Shown here: in pieces, positions 38,768 to 49,586 of the stretch
Layout of the letters: every line of letters begins with the position of its first letter
Numbering within the stretch: the first letter of the stretch is position 1
Source of the DNA: Schistosoma haematobium
Lineage: Eukaryota; Platyhelminthes; Trematoda; Strigeidida; Schistosomatidae
Length of the DNA: 64,000 bases
Reading direction: 5' to 3'
Assembly (NCBI RefSeq): GCF_000699445.3
Contig: NC_067199.1
Location: forward strand, 28,418,402 to 28,482,401
Notes under the pieces: generated by a model
The model's database searches: none
What the model was told of the DNA's origin: nothing
What the model saw: only the letters and a program-made list of their open reading frames with translations
Made by a program: the position numbers and the translations under genes

Positions 38768-39282
38768 AAATGCCCTAGTACGGCCGAGAGTGGGGAGAGT
38801 CCGCTCTTCCTCTCAAAATGCTCTCACATGGTCACGCGTATATAGCCTCTGCCAGGAAAGTCCTACTCACTGCCTTCTCGTGGCGGGGGTGTTGTTTACG
38901 AAATTGAGAGGACGAAAAGCGAATATCCGGCGCTTTAATCGGGTTGGTGGACATGGAGAGTCCACCTAGGGGAGTTGGAAAACCCTGATTCAAACCAATG
39001 ATGCATATGGGCTCCAGTAGCCTGAAGGAACAAATGGGTTATGAACCAATCGTTGGTCACCGGTTACCATGGGACTGCATCTCCTTACAATGCCCCATTG
39101 CCTTGTGGATCAGACCTTCAGGTCGAAGGCCCCGGGTGTGGCCCCCTAAGAAAACCACCTACATCGGTTTGGGCACCCGGGCAGTATCACAGCCATCACA
39201 TAAATGAGATTTGTGTGGCACATATGGATTTGGTGCCTCCTTGTACCAATATCTGTGTTAAAATAAACAAAAATAAATAAAT
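38768..39282 (+). mobile_element. Short (0.5 kb) non-autonomous element with RTE-like 3' tail, copy B
   Basis: Second copy of the same element, downstream of the ETS gene, with the same GTGTGGC.CATA...CCAATAT.TATGT tail and an AAATAAATAAAT end. Small open frames inside it are not conserved between copies. Confidence 0.75.
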
Positions 39283-39774
39283 CTAGGATGAAACTATAAA
39301 TTATGGGGGACCTTTGAGTGACGTTAGAATAACCTTGAGAGTGTTCACCTCATCACTAAGATCAAAAGAAGGTTATAAGCTTGTGTGAGGAATTTGAATT
39401 ATGATTTACAGTTGATGATTAAGGTTAGAAGTTACATTTAGGGTTTTCATCACCAACTGACATCAGCTAAAATGCCAAAACTCTATTTAGCCAAATTGAT
39501 GAGTGAATTTCGCCCTAAAATCCGAGACCTGTGATCGTAGACCTGGTTGGTTTGTAAGTAGTGGTATATTCTATTATTCAGTTGTATTATTTTCTTTCTG
39601 ATTTGATTCATAAACCAAGTGCTTGAATATTAAATGGTATTTTATTCAGTATTGTATTATATAAGTCAGTTAATGGTAAGCTTAAAATAAAAATGTGAAA
39701 CTTATTCGTAATCATTCATGAAATAAACTTTATGGGAAAGAAAATATCAAATTCAATATATCAATCTCAAATGG

Positions 39775-40090
39775 AATAGTTAGTGTCACTAAGAGTGTGA
39801 TGTGTGCTACTGATGTTGACAGATATAAGTAGTATGTATCATCAATCGAAAGTGCAATGTCTGGCGGCAGAACGTTTAAAAGATCGAAGGAAAGAGAACA
39901 AGTACAGAGAATGATTGGTGTAGAAGAGAAGGAATAATCAAATCTGAGACGATTGATTAACATTTTTAAAATAAAGTATTTACTCTATGGTTCTCAGATT
40001 TTACTGAGATGTTCTATAATTTTGTATTCAAATGCATTTGATTGTCCCCACTTGTGTTCTCGTTCACTAAAATAGAAGTTTTAATAGTGC
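39775..40090 (+). repeat. Dispersed repeat family A, copy 1
   Basis: About 315 bp. Shares GACAGATATAAGTAG, GCAATGTCTGGC, GTTCTCAGATTTTACT and TTTGTATTCAAATGCATTTG blocks with copies at 49170-49560 (minus), 62055-62310 and, in part, 7533-7625. Confidence 0.65.
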
Positions 40091-41169
40091 ATTACTGAGA
40101 TAATATTGAATTATATTGAATAAAAAATTCAAATCCATGTAAGCTTCTTCATAGTTCTCGGTTTACATCATCAATAGCCATTATCAAGTATAAGATCAAG
40201 ATGCAGACCCCCCTCTAAGATTCTTTCAAATACAACATATCATATTAGTGTCTTCAACTTATTACTTTTTAGATCGGCTTGAAATACTTTGAAATGAGTA
40301 ATTATCTCTCCTTAATATCTTTGATAACTCAAAATAGAGGAATAACTTATTCATTTTCACGTAAAAGTTAATTCTATAGACGATGACTAGGTATATGGTT
40401 GAAGTGGTTGATAACCAGGATGAGGATAAGATCAAAATACAACTATAGTAAACAAATAACTAGATGATTTCCTGGAGTTGAAGTTCCAAAAAAATTTCTT
40501 AACTAATTTTATGTTTGGTTTACCATTCTGATTCTATCCTTTAGACTATCAATTCACATGTCCAAACAATGATAGTCCAACTCTTAGTTTCTAGTTGTTT
40601 TTTACTTTTTTAGCCAGTGTTCCAATGGAATTACTTCCTACCAGGAATTTAGTAGAGAATAATATTGACTAACCGAAAATACAATTCATTCTCCTATTAC
40701 ATAGTCAACAATGAAAGTAAAAAAAAACAAGTAATGTATAAGTACTTTATATAACATTTAAAATATAAAGTTAGTAAGGTTTTCACATAGAAACATTACT
40801 AACAGAAATATTAACTAAATGTTTACTAGTTAGAAAATAGTGTAAAGTTACGGTAAATTACTAAGCTTATAAATTGGATTACTTTGACATAATCCGTTAG
40901 ACATTAATGTAAGTTTTCTTTACTCATTAATTTACATCAGAAGAAATTTTTCCGCATTAAAATTATTTTCCATAAAATATAAGTATATGATGTCTATTAA
41001 TCACATAACCTATACAGGCGCGTTTATAAAAAGTTTACGACCTATCGCCATACAAGTTACAAAAGAGTACAATCAGAGACATCGTGGTGGTTGGAAATTA
41101 AACATATGTCGATTTCCGAGATGTTAAATTCTAACTACCGATCACTAATTGGCAAGGTAGACTATCTTC

Positions 41170-43840
41170 AATTCATATTATGTTAAAACATGTGTTGTAA
41201 TTGCGGTGTAATCACAATTCAAGAATCTTGGTTAAATGATTTACAAGACGGTTGCTTAGTATCACTACAATATTTCAATGTCTACCGTCAGGATTGGTCA
41301 AACAATAAGAAAAGTTGGGGCGGCGGTGTAGCTACTTTTGTAAACATGAACTGGTGTTGATTTACTTTTGCAAGTTTTAAGTCTTCAAACGACTATAACG
41401 ACTGTTTAACTTCAAGATACCGTTCAAAACACTTGAATAAACACAATTATGTTTGTGTTACCAACAACTACGGGACTTTGGGCTGCATATCATCTGCACT
41501 ATCTGTTTTCGCTAATGAGTTTACTGATTTCTCCATTACTGCCTGCAGTGGTTCACTTTCAGTTATGTGTGGTGATTTTAATTAATGTGACTATAACTTT
41601 CTTTCATCATTAGTTTACTAGAATACAGTAGATTTTTCCATTCGTTTGGGTGCAAATTTAGACTTAATTCTCATTACTGATGTGGGAACATATTTAACTC
41701 GTAAACTTGCTCCATTGTCTACTTCTGATTATTGTATTATTCGTGTTCTACCTAAAGTATATGGCAAGCTTGTAAAGAGTATACACTTACATCAGACAAA
41801 GAAAGTCAAATATAGGAATTACTCAGAAGAAGATATTTAAAATCTGAAAAATATGTTTCGTACGAATAACTGGAGATTATTTGCAGATGACTGATTGGGA
41901 AACACTGTTGATGTTATCACTTGGTATCTTAGATTCTATTTTAATATTTGTTGTCCCAATGGAAACCACTTTTTTAAAGTTTTGATCTCCACAACCAAAA
42001 CAACTACGGAAGGTAAAATAAAAAATGTACAATTAGAAAAACTCTATTGAAGTTCGGAAGCTAAATAGTCTAGTAAACCTAGAGATTAGATGTCTCATCT
42101 CAATGTTTACTCAGAAACTTTTATCTTGTAAAAATCCTTCAAGTATGTAGAAGCTATTTAAAGAACTTACAGGTGAAAGACATATTAGAAGCGATAACTA
42201 GCTGAATGTTTGTGACTTGAATAAGTTTTGTGTGCGTCAGTCATCTGATTTCATGCTCGCTATATATACAAGTTTGAAGAATAGAAGTATTCCAATTATC
42301 ATTGAAACTGATGTCCGAAAATGTCTACAGCCACTTAACTCGTCGCAATGTTTAGGACCTGATGAAATCCCAAACCTTGTTTTAAAAAATTTTTTGACGT
42401 TCTATGTTATTCGTTCAGGAGTATCTTTAACAGATTTTTCTCAACTAATCTCATACCGAAAATATGGAGAAAGATAAAGATAATTCCTATACCTAAGAAA
42501 GTATCTGGTGATAAGAGTGTGAAATTTAGACTGAAAGCAGTAACTTCGCCCTTTCTCAAGACAGTGGAAAAATTGTTGTTACTCCCACTTCAATCTGCAC
42601 TAAAAGAGCACATTGATCCGTATAAGTTTACTTACAAATGCAAAAGAAGAACCTTAGATGTTGTTGCTGTTCTGCATCACAATATAGTGTTCAGCTTGGA
42701 AAAGGGCAAGAAGTATATCCTATGAGCTTTTATGGACTGTACTTCTGCTTTTAATTCTATCCCAAGACAACATTTACTTAACAAGTTAACCAGTGTCAAC
42801 ACTGACAGCTGGGTAACCAATTGGTTACGCCCCCACCTCACTGGAAGAGAACAGTATATTGTGTTTGGAGGAAAGTGTTCGATTTCTCTACTGTCTCATG
42901 AAGGTGTGCCACAAGGAGCTGCTGTTTCCTCTTTTCTTTTTTACTGAATGGTCTGCCATCTTCTAGAGAACACACTTTTATTAAATATGCAGACGGTCTC
43001 ACTGTATGTATGCCGATTTCTACCTCTTTACATTCCATAGAAATGAACTGGAATTGGTCTCGTATTGAATGGAGGTCTTTTGTTAATGGTCTCATACTCA
43101 ATCTGTCTAAATGTCAACTTTAGCCTGAGACGTGAAAACCAACTTAACACCATGTTGGGACCTCATAATGCCTGTGTCATTGGCGATTCTTTGGTAAATA
43201 CAGTGTGGAAGATCAATTACGTTAGTGTTACCTTTTCCTCTGATCTCTCTTGGTCTTCACATGTTTCACTGTTATCGAAGAACGTTTTCCGTCTGACTTA
43301 CTACATTAAGAGACAGCATGCTCTGGAAATTACTCGACATTTACTCTTAAAATTTGTCAATTCTTGCATATCCCATGTTATTCTTTCTCGGGCTTTTGAG
43401 AAAAGAGTTTATTGTATTGCAGACAATGCTGAATGCAGTTAGCAAGGTGTGTGGTGAATCTTTCGAGGTCATTATGAATATGGTTGTGGATAGACATCCA
43501 AGGTCTTGCAAACTGTTATGAGGTGATATCTTATGAGATATTATTCAGCCACTTCATTCATATCTTTCTCCTTGTATATCATCTGGTAGAACGAGACGTC
43601 AATATAAAAGTTCTCTAATACCTTATCTAGCAAATATACTCTGTAACGGACAGGTTGGTAGAGTTAACCTAGTCAATAATCTGTATTCTTAAACATATTT
43701 GTAGTTGAAAAGTTGTACAGTTTCAGACCTTTTTTAACATTTCTCTTTTTTGTGTTTGTCAAAGAAACTTGTTGAAATACCTCGTACTAAGAATTCTATA
43801 TTGTACCAAAAATATAATATTGAATAAAGCTATTAACAAT
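41170..43840 (+). mobile_element. CR1/SR1-like non-LTR retrotransposon, decayed
   Basis: About 2.7 kb on the plus strand with APE-type endonuclease and reverse transcriptase in broken frames. Seen in order: ITIQESWLNDLQDG (about 41.2 kb), GANLDLILITDVGTYLTR and STSDYCIIRV (41.65 kb), CLQPLNSSQCLGPDEIPNLV (42.3 kb), FMDCTSAFNSIPRQHLL, HEGVPQGAAVSSFLF and the catalytic block KYADGLTVCMP. The element is AT-rich, like its surroundings, and holds many stops and frameshifts. Confidence 0.78.
42217..43442 (+). pseudogene. Reverse transcriptase pseudogene of the CR1/SR1-like element
   Basis: Fingers/palm motifs are readable across at least four frame changes. The catalytic YADD box reads YADG (about 42985), so the second Asp is lost, in addition to stops in front of FMDCTSAF and after SSFLFY. 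After the palm, VTFSSDLSWSSHVSLLSKNV and TYYIKRQ match the thumb region of CR1-clade enzymes. Confidence 0.75.
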
Positions 43841-43949
43841 AATGATATCAGAAATTTGACTTTAATCTTTACAGTATGTGGTTCACAACGATTTTCAAGA
43901 TTTACATGACAATATATAAAACGGTCCGTAGTGATATAAGACGTTTTCT

Positions 43950-44098
43950 CAAATAAAGCGCTCGCAGGTCCTGGGCCCGAATCTCGGAAGGCGGGATCGT
44001 GGTTGCACGCTGCTGTGGAGTCCCACAATAGGACGAAACAACCTTCCAATGGTTCCAGGTTTTTCATTGTGGTCTAGCTTAAATTGACTCATCATATA
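43950..44098 (+). repeat. Hammerhead SINE copy R5, truncated, dead ribozyme
   Basis: Plus strand, begins near box B. The hammerhead core reads CTGTGGA (A6 lost) followed by intact stem II and GAAA; the stem III palindrome is gone. Confidence 0.72.
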
Positions 44099-44633
44099 AA
44101 CCATTTAAATTATAATCAATGAGTTGAAAGTGTTTACATACATTTTTTTTTTCTATTTTTAAAGTGGTTTTCTACTAAATTTATTCATTTTTACTATAGA
44201 AATTCAGACAAACAATGCAATGAAGTTTTATTAACAATCAAAAATCCAGTTAAATTTTCATTAAATAGATTATTAAATTATGTATAAAATGTCAGATAAC
44301 ATTGTTTTGTAAAGATCACCATTTTAATTGTATACTTCATTTCGAACAGTCAAGATTATAGATAAATCATTCTTCAATTTAAAAACAGTTTTGATCATGA
44401 ACTAATAATCATTAAGAAATTATTCATATTCAATGAACAGTAAATGAATATATCTTTCAACTGAGTTTTATACTCCTTAATAGTATACATCGAATATCCT
44501 GTAGGAAACTGGATCCAAAAACATTTATGTTTTATGATAAATTCATTCAAAATTACAATAAAGTTAAATAATTTACTGTTTAAATTAATTAAAAATGAAT
44601 AACCATCAATTTACATTGTTGAATATAATAAAA

Positions 44634-45062
44634 TTCATGATCTCGACTCTTGAAATTACTACAATCTCCACAAAACCCCTTCTGATACTAATCAACATAT
44701 GCTCACTAGTGACTGGCTTCAAGAGATATATCCTGGAGTTCTAGTGAGAAGCAGTGACCAGTAGAGTTCAACCAGGTCTGTTGTGAGGTAGTAACTCACG
44801 GATGACTATGGTGGATGTGTCGCTCAGTTTCGTGGATTAGTTGAAGTTAGACATTAACACCGTTGGATGCCGGATCAGTGGTCTAGTTGGTTAAGCGCCT
44901 GGCCCGAGGCTGTTAGGTCCTGGGTTTGAATCTCGAGGGGTGTAGGATTGTGGATGCGCACTACTGAGGAGTACCACAATAGGACGAAACGGTCGTCCAG
45001 TGCTTCCAGGTTTCCCATGGTGGTCTAGCTTCAATTGACTCATGATCTCAACTCTTGAAAAC
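44634..45062 (+). repeat. Hammerhead retrozyme-like copy R4
   Basis: Plus-strand copy: 22 bp (CATGATCTC.ACTCTTGAAA) repeat at both ends with a 405-nt offset. The conserved stem-loop is at 44702-44748, box A at 44879-44890 with one extra T, and box B (GTTTGAATC) has one change. Confidence 0.82.
44958..45003 (+). ncRNA. Hammerhead ribozyme motif, core intact, weakened stems
   Basis: CTGAGGA, GAAA and the GTC triplet are intact. The stem I pair next to the core is A-C, and stem II (GTAC/GGAC) has one mismatch. Probably weak or inactive. Confidence 0.65.
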
Positions 45063-45565
45063 TATATCCAACAAATTAATTGTGAATTTCATTTTAATCG
45101 AGTAAATTTTTAGTTTATTATAAAAAAAGAGAACATATCTAATGTTTCACATCAATGAAATTAATACCAAATAATTACTTATCATTATTATTGTTATATG
45201 AATATTTAAAGCTTTAGTAAATCAAAGATAATTTACGTCTGTACAGTTGTCTATAGGTATGTATGTGTGTCGATGTATTTATTCCGTTTATTTATAATTT
45301 TCATTGAAATTAGACCATAATTATACTCAATTATTTTATGAATTAACTGTACTCGCTATTCTATATATATATATATATACTCTCATCATCCCATCAACCG
45401 AAATATATGAAACAAGTGAATAGTCTAAATGTTAAACAGAAATGTTTGTATGCTCTATTGTGTTATGTTATTTCTTTCTCCTACCAATAACATTATTATG
45501 CTAACAAAATTTCTAATCATTTAATGCTTTTCTAAAATTTATTTTATTATTGGTCTGTAGAGTTG

Positions 45566-45593
45566 ATATATATATATATATATATATATATAT
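45566..45593. repeat. (TA)n microsatellite
   Basis: A shorter TA tract lies at 45361-45379. Confidence 0.9.
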
Positions 45594-45795
45594 TCTATAT
45601 GTATGTATATTATATTCTAGTCAATTTGAAAGAAAAGAATGTAAAAAGAAAAAGAAAACCACAACACCATCCCAGTGTTGTAAACATGTTTGAACACAAT
45701 TATAAAAAGATGTAATTATTATCTTAAATACTACTGTCATTATGATTCAAATTAAATGGGAGAATGTATTTTAACCAAAACAAAACGCTTATATA

Positions 45796-45798
<3 letters not shown>

Positions 45799-45847
<49 letters not shown>
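45799..45847. repeat. (AT)n microsatellite
   Basis: Uninterrupted AT tract. Confidence 0.95.
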
Positions 45848-45849
<2 letters not shown>

Positions 45850-47054
45850 TATATAATGACCGATGAAAATGATACACCATATTTTCTGTCGGTAAACTTA
45901 TAAAACTATGACAAATTTGTTTTTGTTTTTTTAGAAAAAAATATTTAGAATTAATGCTAACCACATAAATTTATGAACACATGTTCATTAAATAATTATT
46001 TGCCAACATCTTTTTAAATATTCTTTTCTTTTCTTTTTTTCTCTTTTTTTTTACATTCCCTGTCTCTGATTAAAAAAAATTCTTTACAGATTAGAAAGTA
46101 AACTTAAGTCAAGAGATGAGAATGAACTTTACTAACCCTTATTTTATAGGGTATCGTTGTTTTTTTTCTTTTTTTTTAAAATAAAAATATGTTAGTACAG
46201 TTATTTATAAATTCAGTTTTTGTAACCAAATATTAATTTTGTGTTGTATAGGAAAGATAGGGAAACGTAAAAAGAAAAAAAAATAAACAAACATAACTAT
46301 AAAATGTAATTAATCAGTTAGTTAATAAACAGTATTTTATTTCTCCCCCCTTCCCTCATTCAATTTATTTATATTTTGACAGGTGTGAACTAGTAGAATT
46401 ATTTCTTTATTTTCATCATATTGACAACAACAACAACAACAAAAACGGTGAAAAATTTCATTCTGTTGTGTCATGTGATCTATTCTTGTTCTAATATATA
46501 CGATATTTAATACTTCTATGTTTAAAAACAAAAAAAAAACAGTAAACAAATCTACTTGAAAATATATGAAAATAAAACAAAAAAAAAAGAACAGCCAAAC
46601 TTAATGCAATGAATCAGATATTATTAAGGACGAGAAGATATTCTTACTTAATTAAATAAATATATGAATCAGATACAACTAAATCATCAACAATGTGAGG
46701 AATTAAATCTTATTTTAATTCTATTGTTTTCCTTTTATAAGAAAGTCATTTATTGTAAGACGTTATATATTTATTTGATGATGTTGATTATCTTCCTGAA
46801 GAAGTTCAGATAAGTTAGCTGGACGAAACGTTGGAATTATTTTCAAGTTTAATCGCTGAGATTATTTCAAATATAATCAAACTATTCATTTTAATTTTGA
46901 CGAATATTTATATAAACATTTATTGTAAGTTATGTATAAATATCAATGAATATACTAAGCGATTGTCATAGAATTTCTGTGAGGACTTGACACATATGAC
47001 ATTGATCAACACCCAGTGATCAATCATCTGTGATTACATCTCAGTCCTACAGGA

Positions 47055-47226
47055 GGTAAGTTGCGGCCTGGATAGCACAGTGGTAACGTCTATGACTGTG
47101 AAATTGGGTGACATGGGATCGAATCCGCCAGGGAGCACCGGTTCCCTCAAGATTACAGGTACACCTTGCTGACGAGTGCCAAGTAGCACGAAACCCGGGT
47201 CCAGGGTTTCCACCATCTAATCTCAG
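47055..47226 (+). repeat. Sm-alpha-type SINE with pol III promoter and hammerhead
   Basis: Box A TAGCACAGTGG (47073-47083) and box B GATCGAATC (47117-47125) match the consensus exactly and stand 33 nt apart. A hammerhead follows. This is the layout known for schistosome Sm-alpha repeats. Confidence 0.85.
47158..47216 (+). ncRNA. Hammerhead ribozyme, consensus core
   Basis: Stem I ACCTTG/CAGGGT (one G-U pair), CTGACGA (47169-47175), stem II GTGC/GCAC with loop CAAGTA, GAAA (47190-47193), loopless stem III CCCGGG, and GTC ending at 47201, after which cleavage is expected. A GGT...ACC pairing extends stem I around an internal loop, as in known schistosome hammerheads. Confidence 0.87.
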
Positions 47227-48472
47227 AAATTGGTACATATGATAAAAAAAATGGATCAAATAAACGTTAATGATAAAAATTAATGAGTATGTATTACATA
47301 CTCAAATCAGTCACTTATTTAAAAGGTAATTTCATGATAGACTGATATTACCTGGAGAGTAATTGAAAACTAGATTATATTGGATAGCTGTTTTGAACTA
47401 GTTAGAAATTCAGTGGTAGTTTAAGTTAATGACATCACATGAAGTTATACTAAAAACCATGTAGTTTCTTATAAATCATAATGTATTTAAACAAATATAA
47501 CGGAATTCAGTGGTTCATATTTTCACCTTCAATTACTTTACTGTATATTGGATAAAGACTGTGCAATACTGATACTGTTAAGTGTCAAAATATTTAGCTA
47601 TTGTCGAGTTATATGTAGGCTTAGTAAAATATGAATAATGTGAGGTATAGGATTCATAAAAGCTTTTTACACATGAAATTAGCTTACAATTAAGTGTTTA
47701 CTTTTACTCAATAATAATCAGTAAATTCACTCGTCACTAAAAAAGATTATGAAGCTCATTTTGTTAATTTATATTGAATTTCCTTGATCGATTATTAGAG
47801 CTTTTTGTTGAAATTTGATTTTGTAAATATCTAGCCACTAGGGCTATTTTACTGATACCGTATCAGCGACTACACTAACGGTTAACAAGTCTCGATTTAC
47901 TTACATCGCTTCTATCCTCTTTATTTCGTCACTTACTATGATGAGACCCTAAAGTCTAGTCAAAGTAGATCGAGTCCTTTAGTCTATTCCATTATTATTT
48001 CCTTATCTTTGTTTGTGGCTGCTTAAAAATTCATTGAAATGATATGCACATTGCAGCGGCATGGTGTTATAATCTGCAGACGCCATAACGTAACATATTC
48101 TGGTACCGCTAGCATGAGCCCATAAATGGTGACCGTAGATATTCATTATTCTATCATATAAGTGCGAATGGAAACCCAACGCAAGGCTTCAATGAATAGC
48201 TGAAATATCTGAAAATGATCCATTTAACTAGATTAAACGCATTATGAACTTATCCAGCATTACTGAAATATTTTCTTTATGAGTATTCATAATTAAAAAT
48301 TTCAGTGTAAGAATGAGCAATGGCTGTTGCCAATCATTCAGAATAACGGCTAATCAATTCGGGTAAATGACAATGAAAACTACTTCCTGCTAACAACTGC
48401 TATAGAGTCTTTTGAACAACTTTAAACAAGTATTCTTGAATGTTTTAAAATTGAAAATGCATTTTGTTACTT
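47227..48472. other. Intergenic, nothing recognised
   Basis: No long frame, repeat match or RNA gene was found between the hammerhead SINE and the M8 3' end. Confidence 0.5.
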
Positions 48473-48478
48473 TTTATT
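48473..48478 (-). promoter_or_regulatory. Poly(A) signal candidate of the M8 gene
   Basis: AATAAA on the minus strand about 130 nt after the stop codon; a second copy is at 48482-48487. Confidence 0.5.
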
Positions 48479-48609
48479 AATTTTATTTTGGAAAAAAAAA
48501 ATTAATTATGATCTTGTGATGTGAAAAGAACTTATAAGCATAACGAAATGAAGTATGAATTATAACTGGGTAGGAAATATTTTTGTGGGCATATAAAGAA
48601 TAAGGCATT

Positions 48610-48951
48610 TTATAAACAGAATAATTGAACAAACACTACAAAGTATATGAATATTGAAAAAGTTAGAGAAGTAGATGAGTAAGCTATATTAACTAAACAT
48701 GCACCAGGTAGAATAGCTTGTTGTATTACAATACCTTTAGAATTTTTAGAATTTTCAACAATATATAATGGATTTTCAACAATAGACTCAGTTTCATTAA
48801 CAATTAACTGAGAATACTGTATAGTACGTGATTTAGGTATAAACATATTGGTTTCATACAAAAACGAAGACGAACGATCGTTGGAGTAGTTTGATCTGAG
48901 ATATGTTACATTGTTTTGTGAAATGGAATAGATTTTCGGACACTCCGATAA
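48610..48951 (-). CDS. M8 peptidase last exon with hydrophobic C-terminus
   Basis: LSECPKIYSISQNNVTYLRS... 113 codons to TAA. The last 25 or so residues (SLTFSIFIYFVVFVQLFCL) are strongly hydrophobic after a small-residue stretch, consistent with a GPI signal or C-terminal membrane segment. Confidence 0.82.
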   Translation of the reverse strand, partial: LSECPKIYSISQNNVTYLRSNYSNDRSSSFLYETNMFIPKSRTIQYSQLIVNETESIVENPLYIVENSKNSKGIVIQQAILPGACLVNIAYSSTSLTFSIFIYFVVFVQLFCL

Positions 48952-49547
48952 CTAAAATATAAATATTTTAAAGAAAAAATTCAAATACAATGAGAAAAAT
49001 TATTTTCACTTTCTCGTATAGATACATTATGATAAAAGAAAATCTCAATATTTAGTGCAGTAAGATAGTGAAAAAAATTTTCTAACTAAAGAGGATTACT
49101 TTAGTGGTGTTCAGTTGCATAAGCTTGATCATATTGCGTATCAATTCTGACACAGAGAGTCAATCACATCTAGCATGTCAACTTAAATATGCATTTCGCC
49201 TCCATGCTTGTAGAGCATGGCTTTAAGAAAATCCGGCTACTGGAGTAGAAGCGTAGTAAATGAGGACACAAATGGGAACAATCGAATGTATTTGAATACA
49301 AAATTACAGAACATCTTAGTGAAATCTGAGAACCATATAGTAAATACTTCATTTGCAAATTGTTGATCAATTATCTTAAACGTGACTGTTAATTCTGCAA
49401 AATGTCAATCGATCGACTTCATTGTTCTTTCGTTTCCACACCGATCATTCTTTGTTCTCGTTCTCTTCCCATCGGTCTTCTTAACTTTCTACAGCCAGAC
49501 ATTGCATTTTTGATTATTGATACATCTTACTTTTATCTGTCGACATC

Positions 49548-49586
<39 letters not shown>

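Larger units (their letters stand above)
45063..47054. other. Intergenic, microsatellite-rich
   Basis: TA tracts, T- and A-runs and a hammerhead-like motif at 46795-46842; no gene recognised. Confidence 0.55.

Noticed and set aside
47073..47125. Possible tRNA gene from box A and box B
   Set aside because: No acceptor stem or anticodon arm closes; the boxes belong to a SINE.
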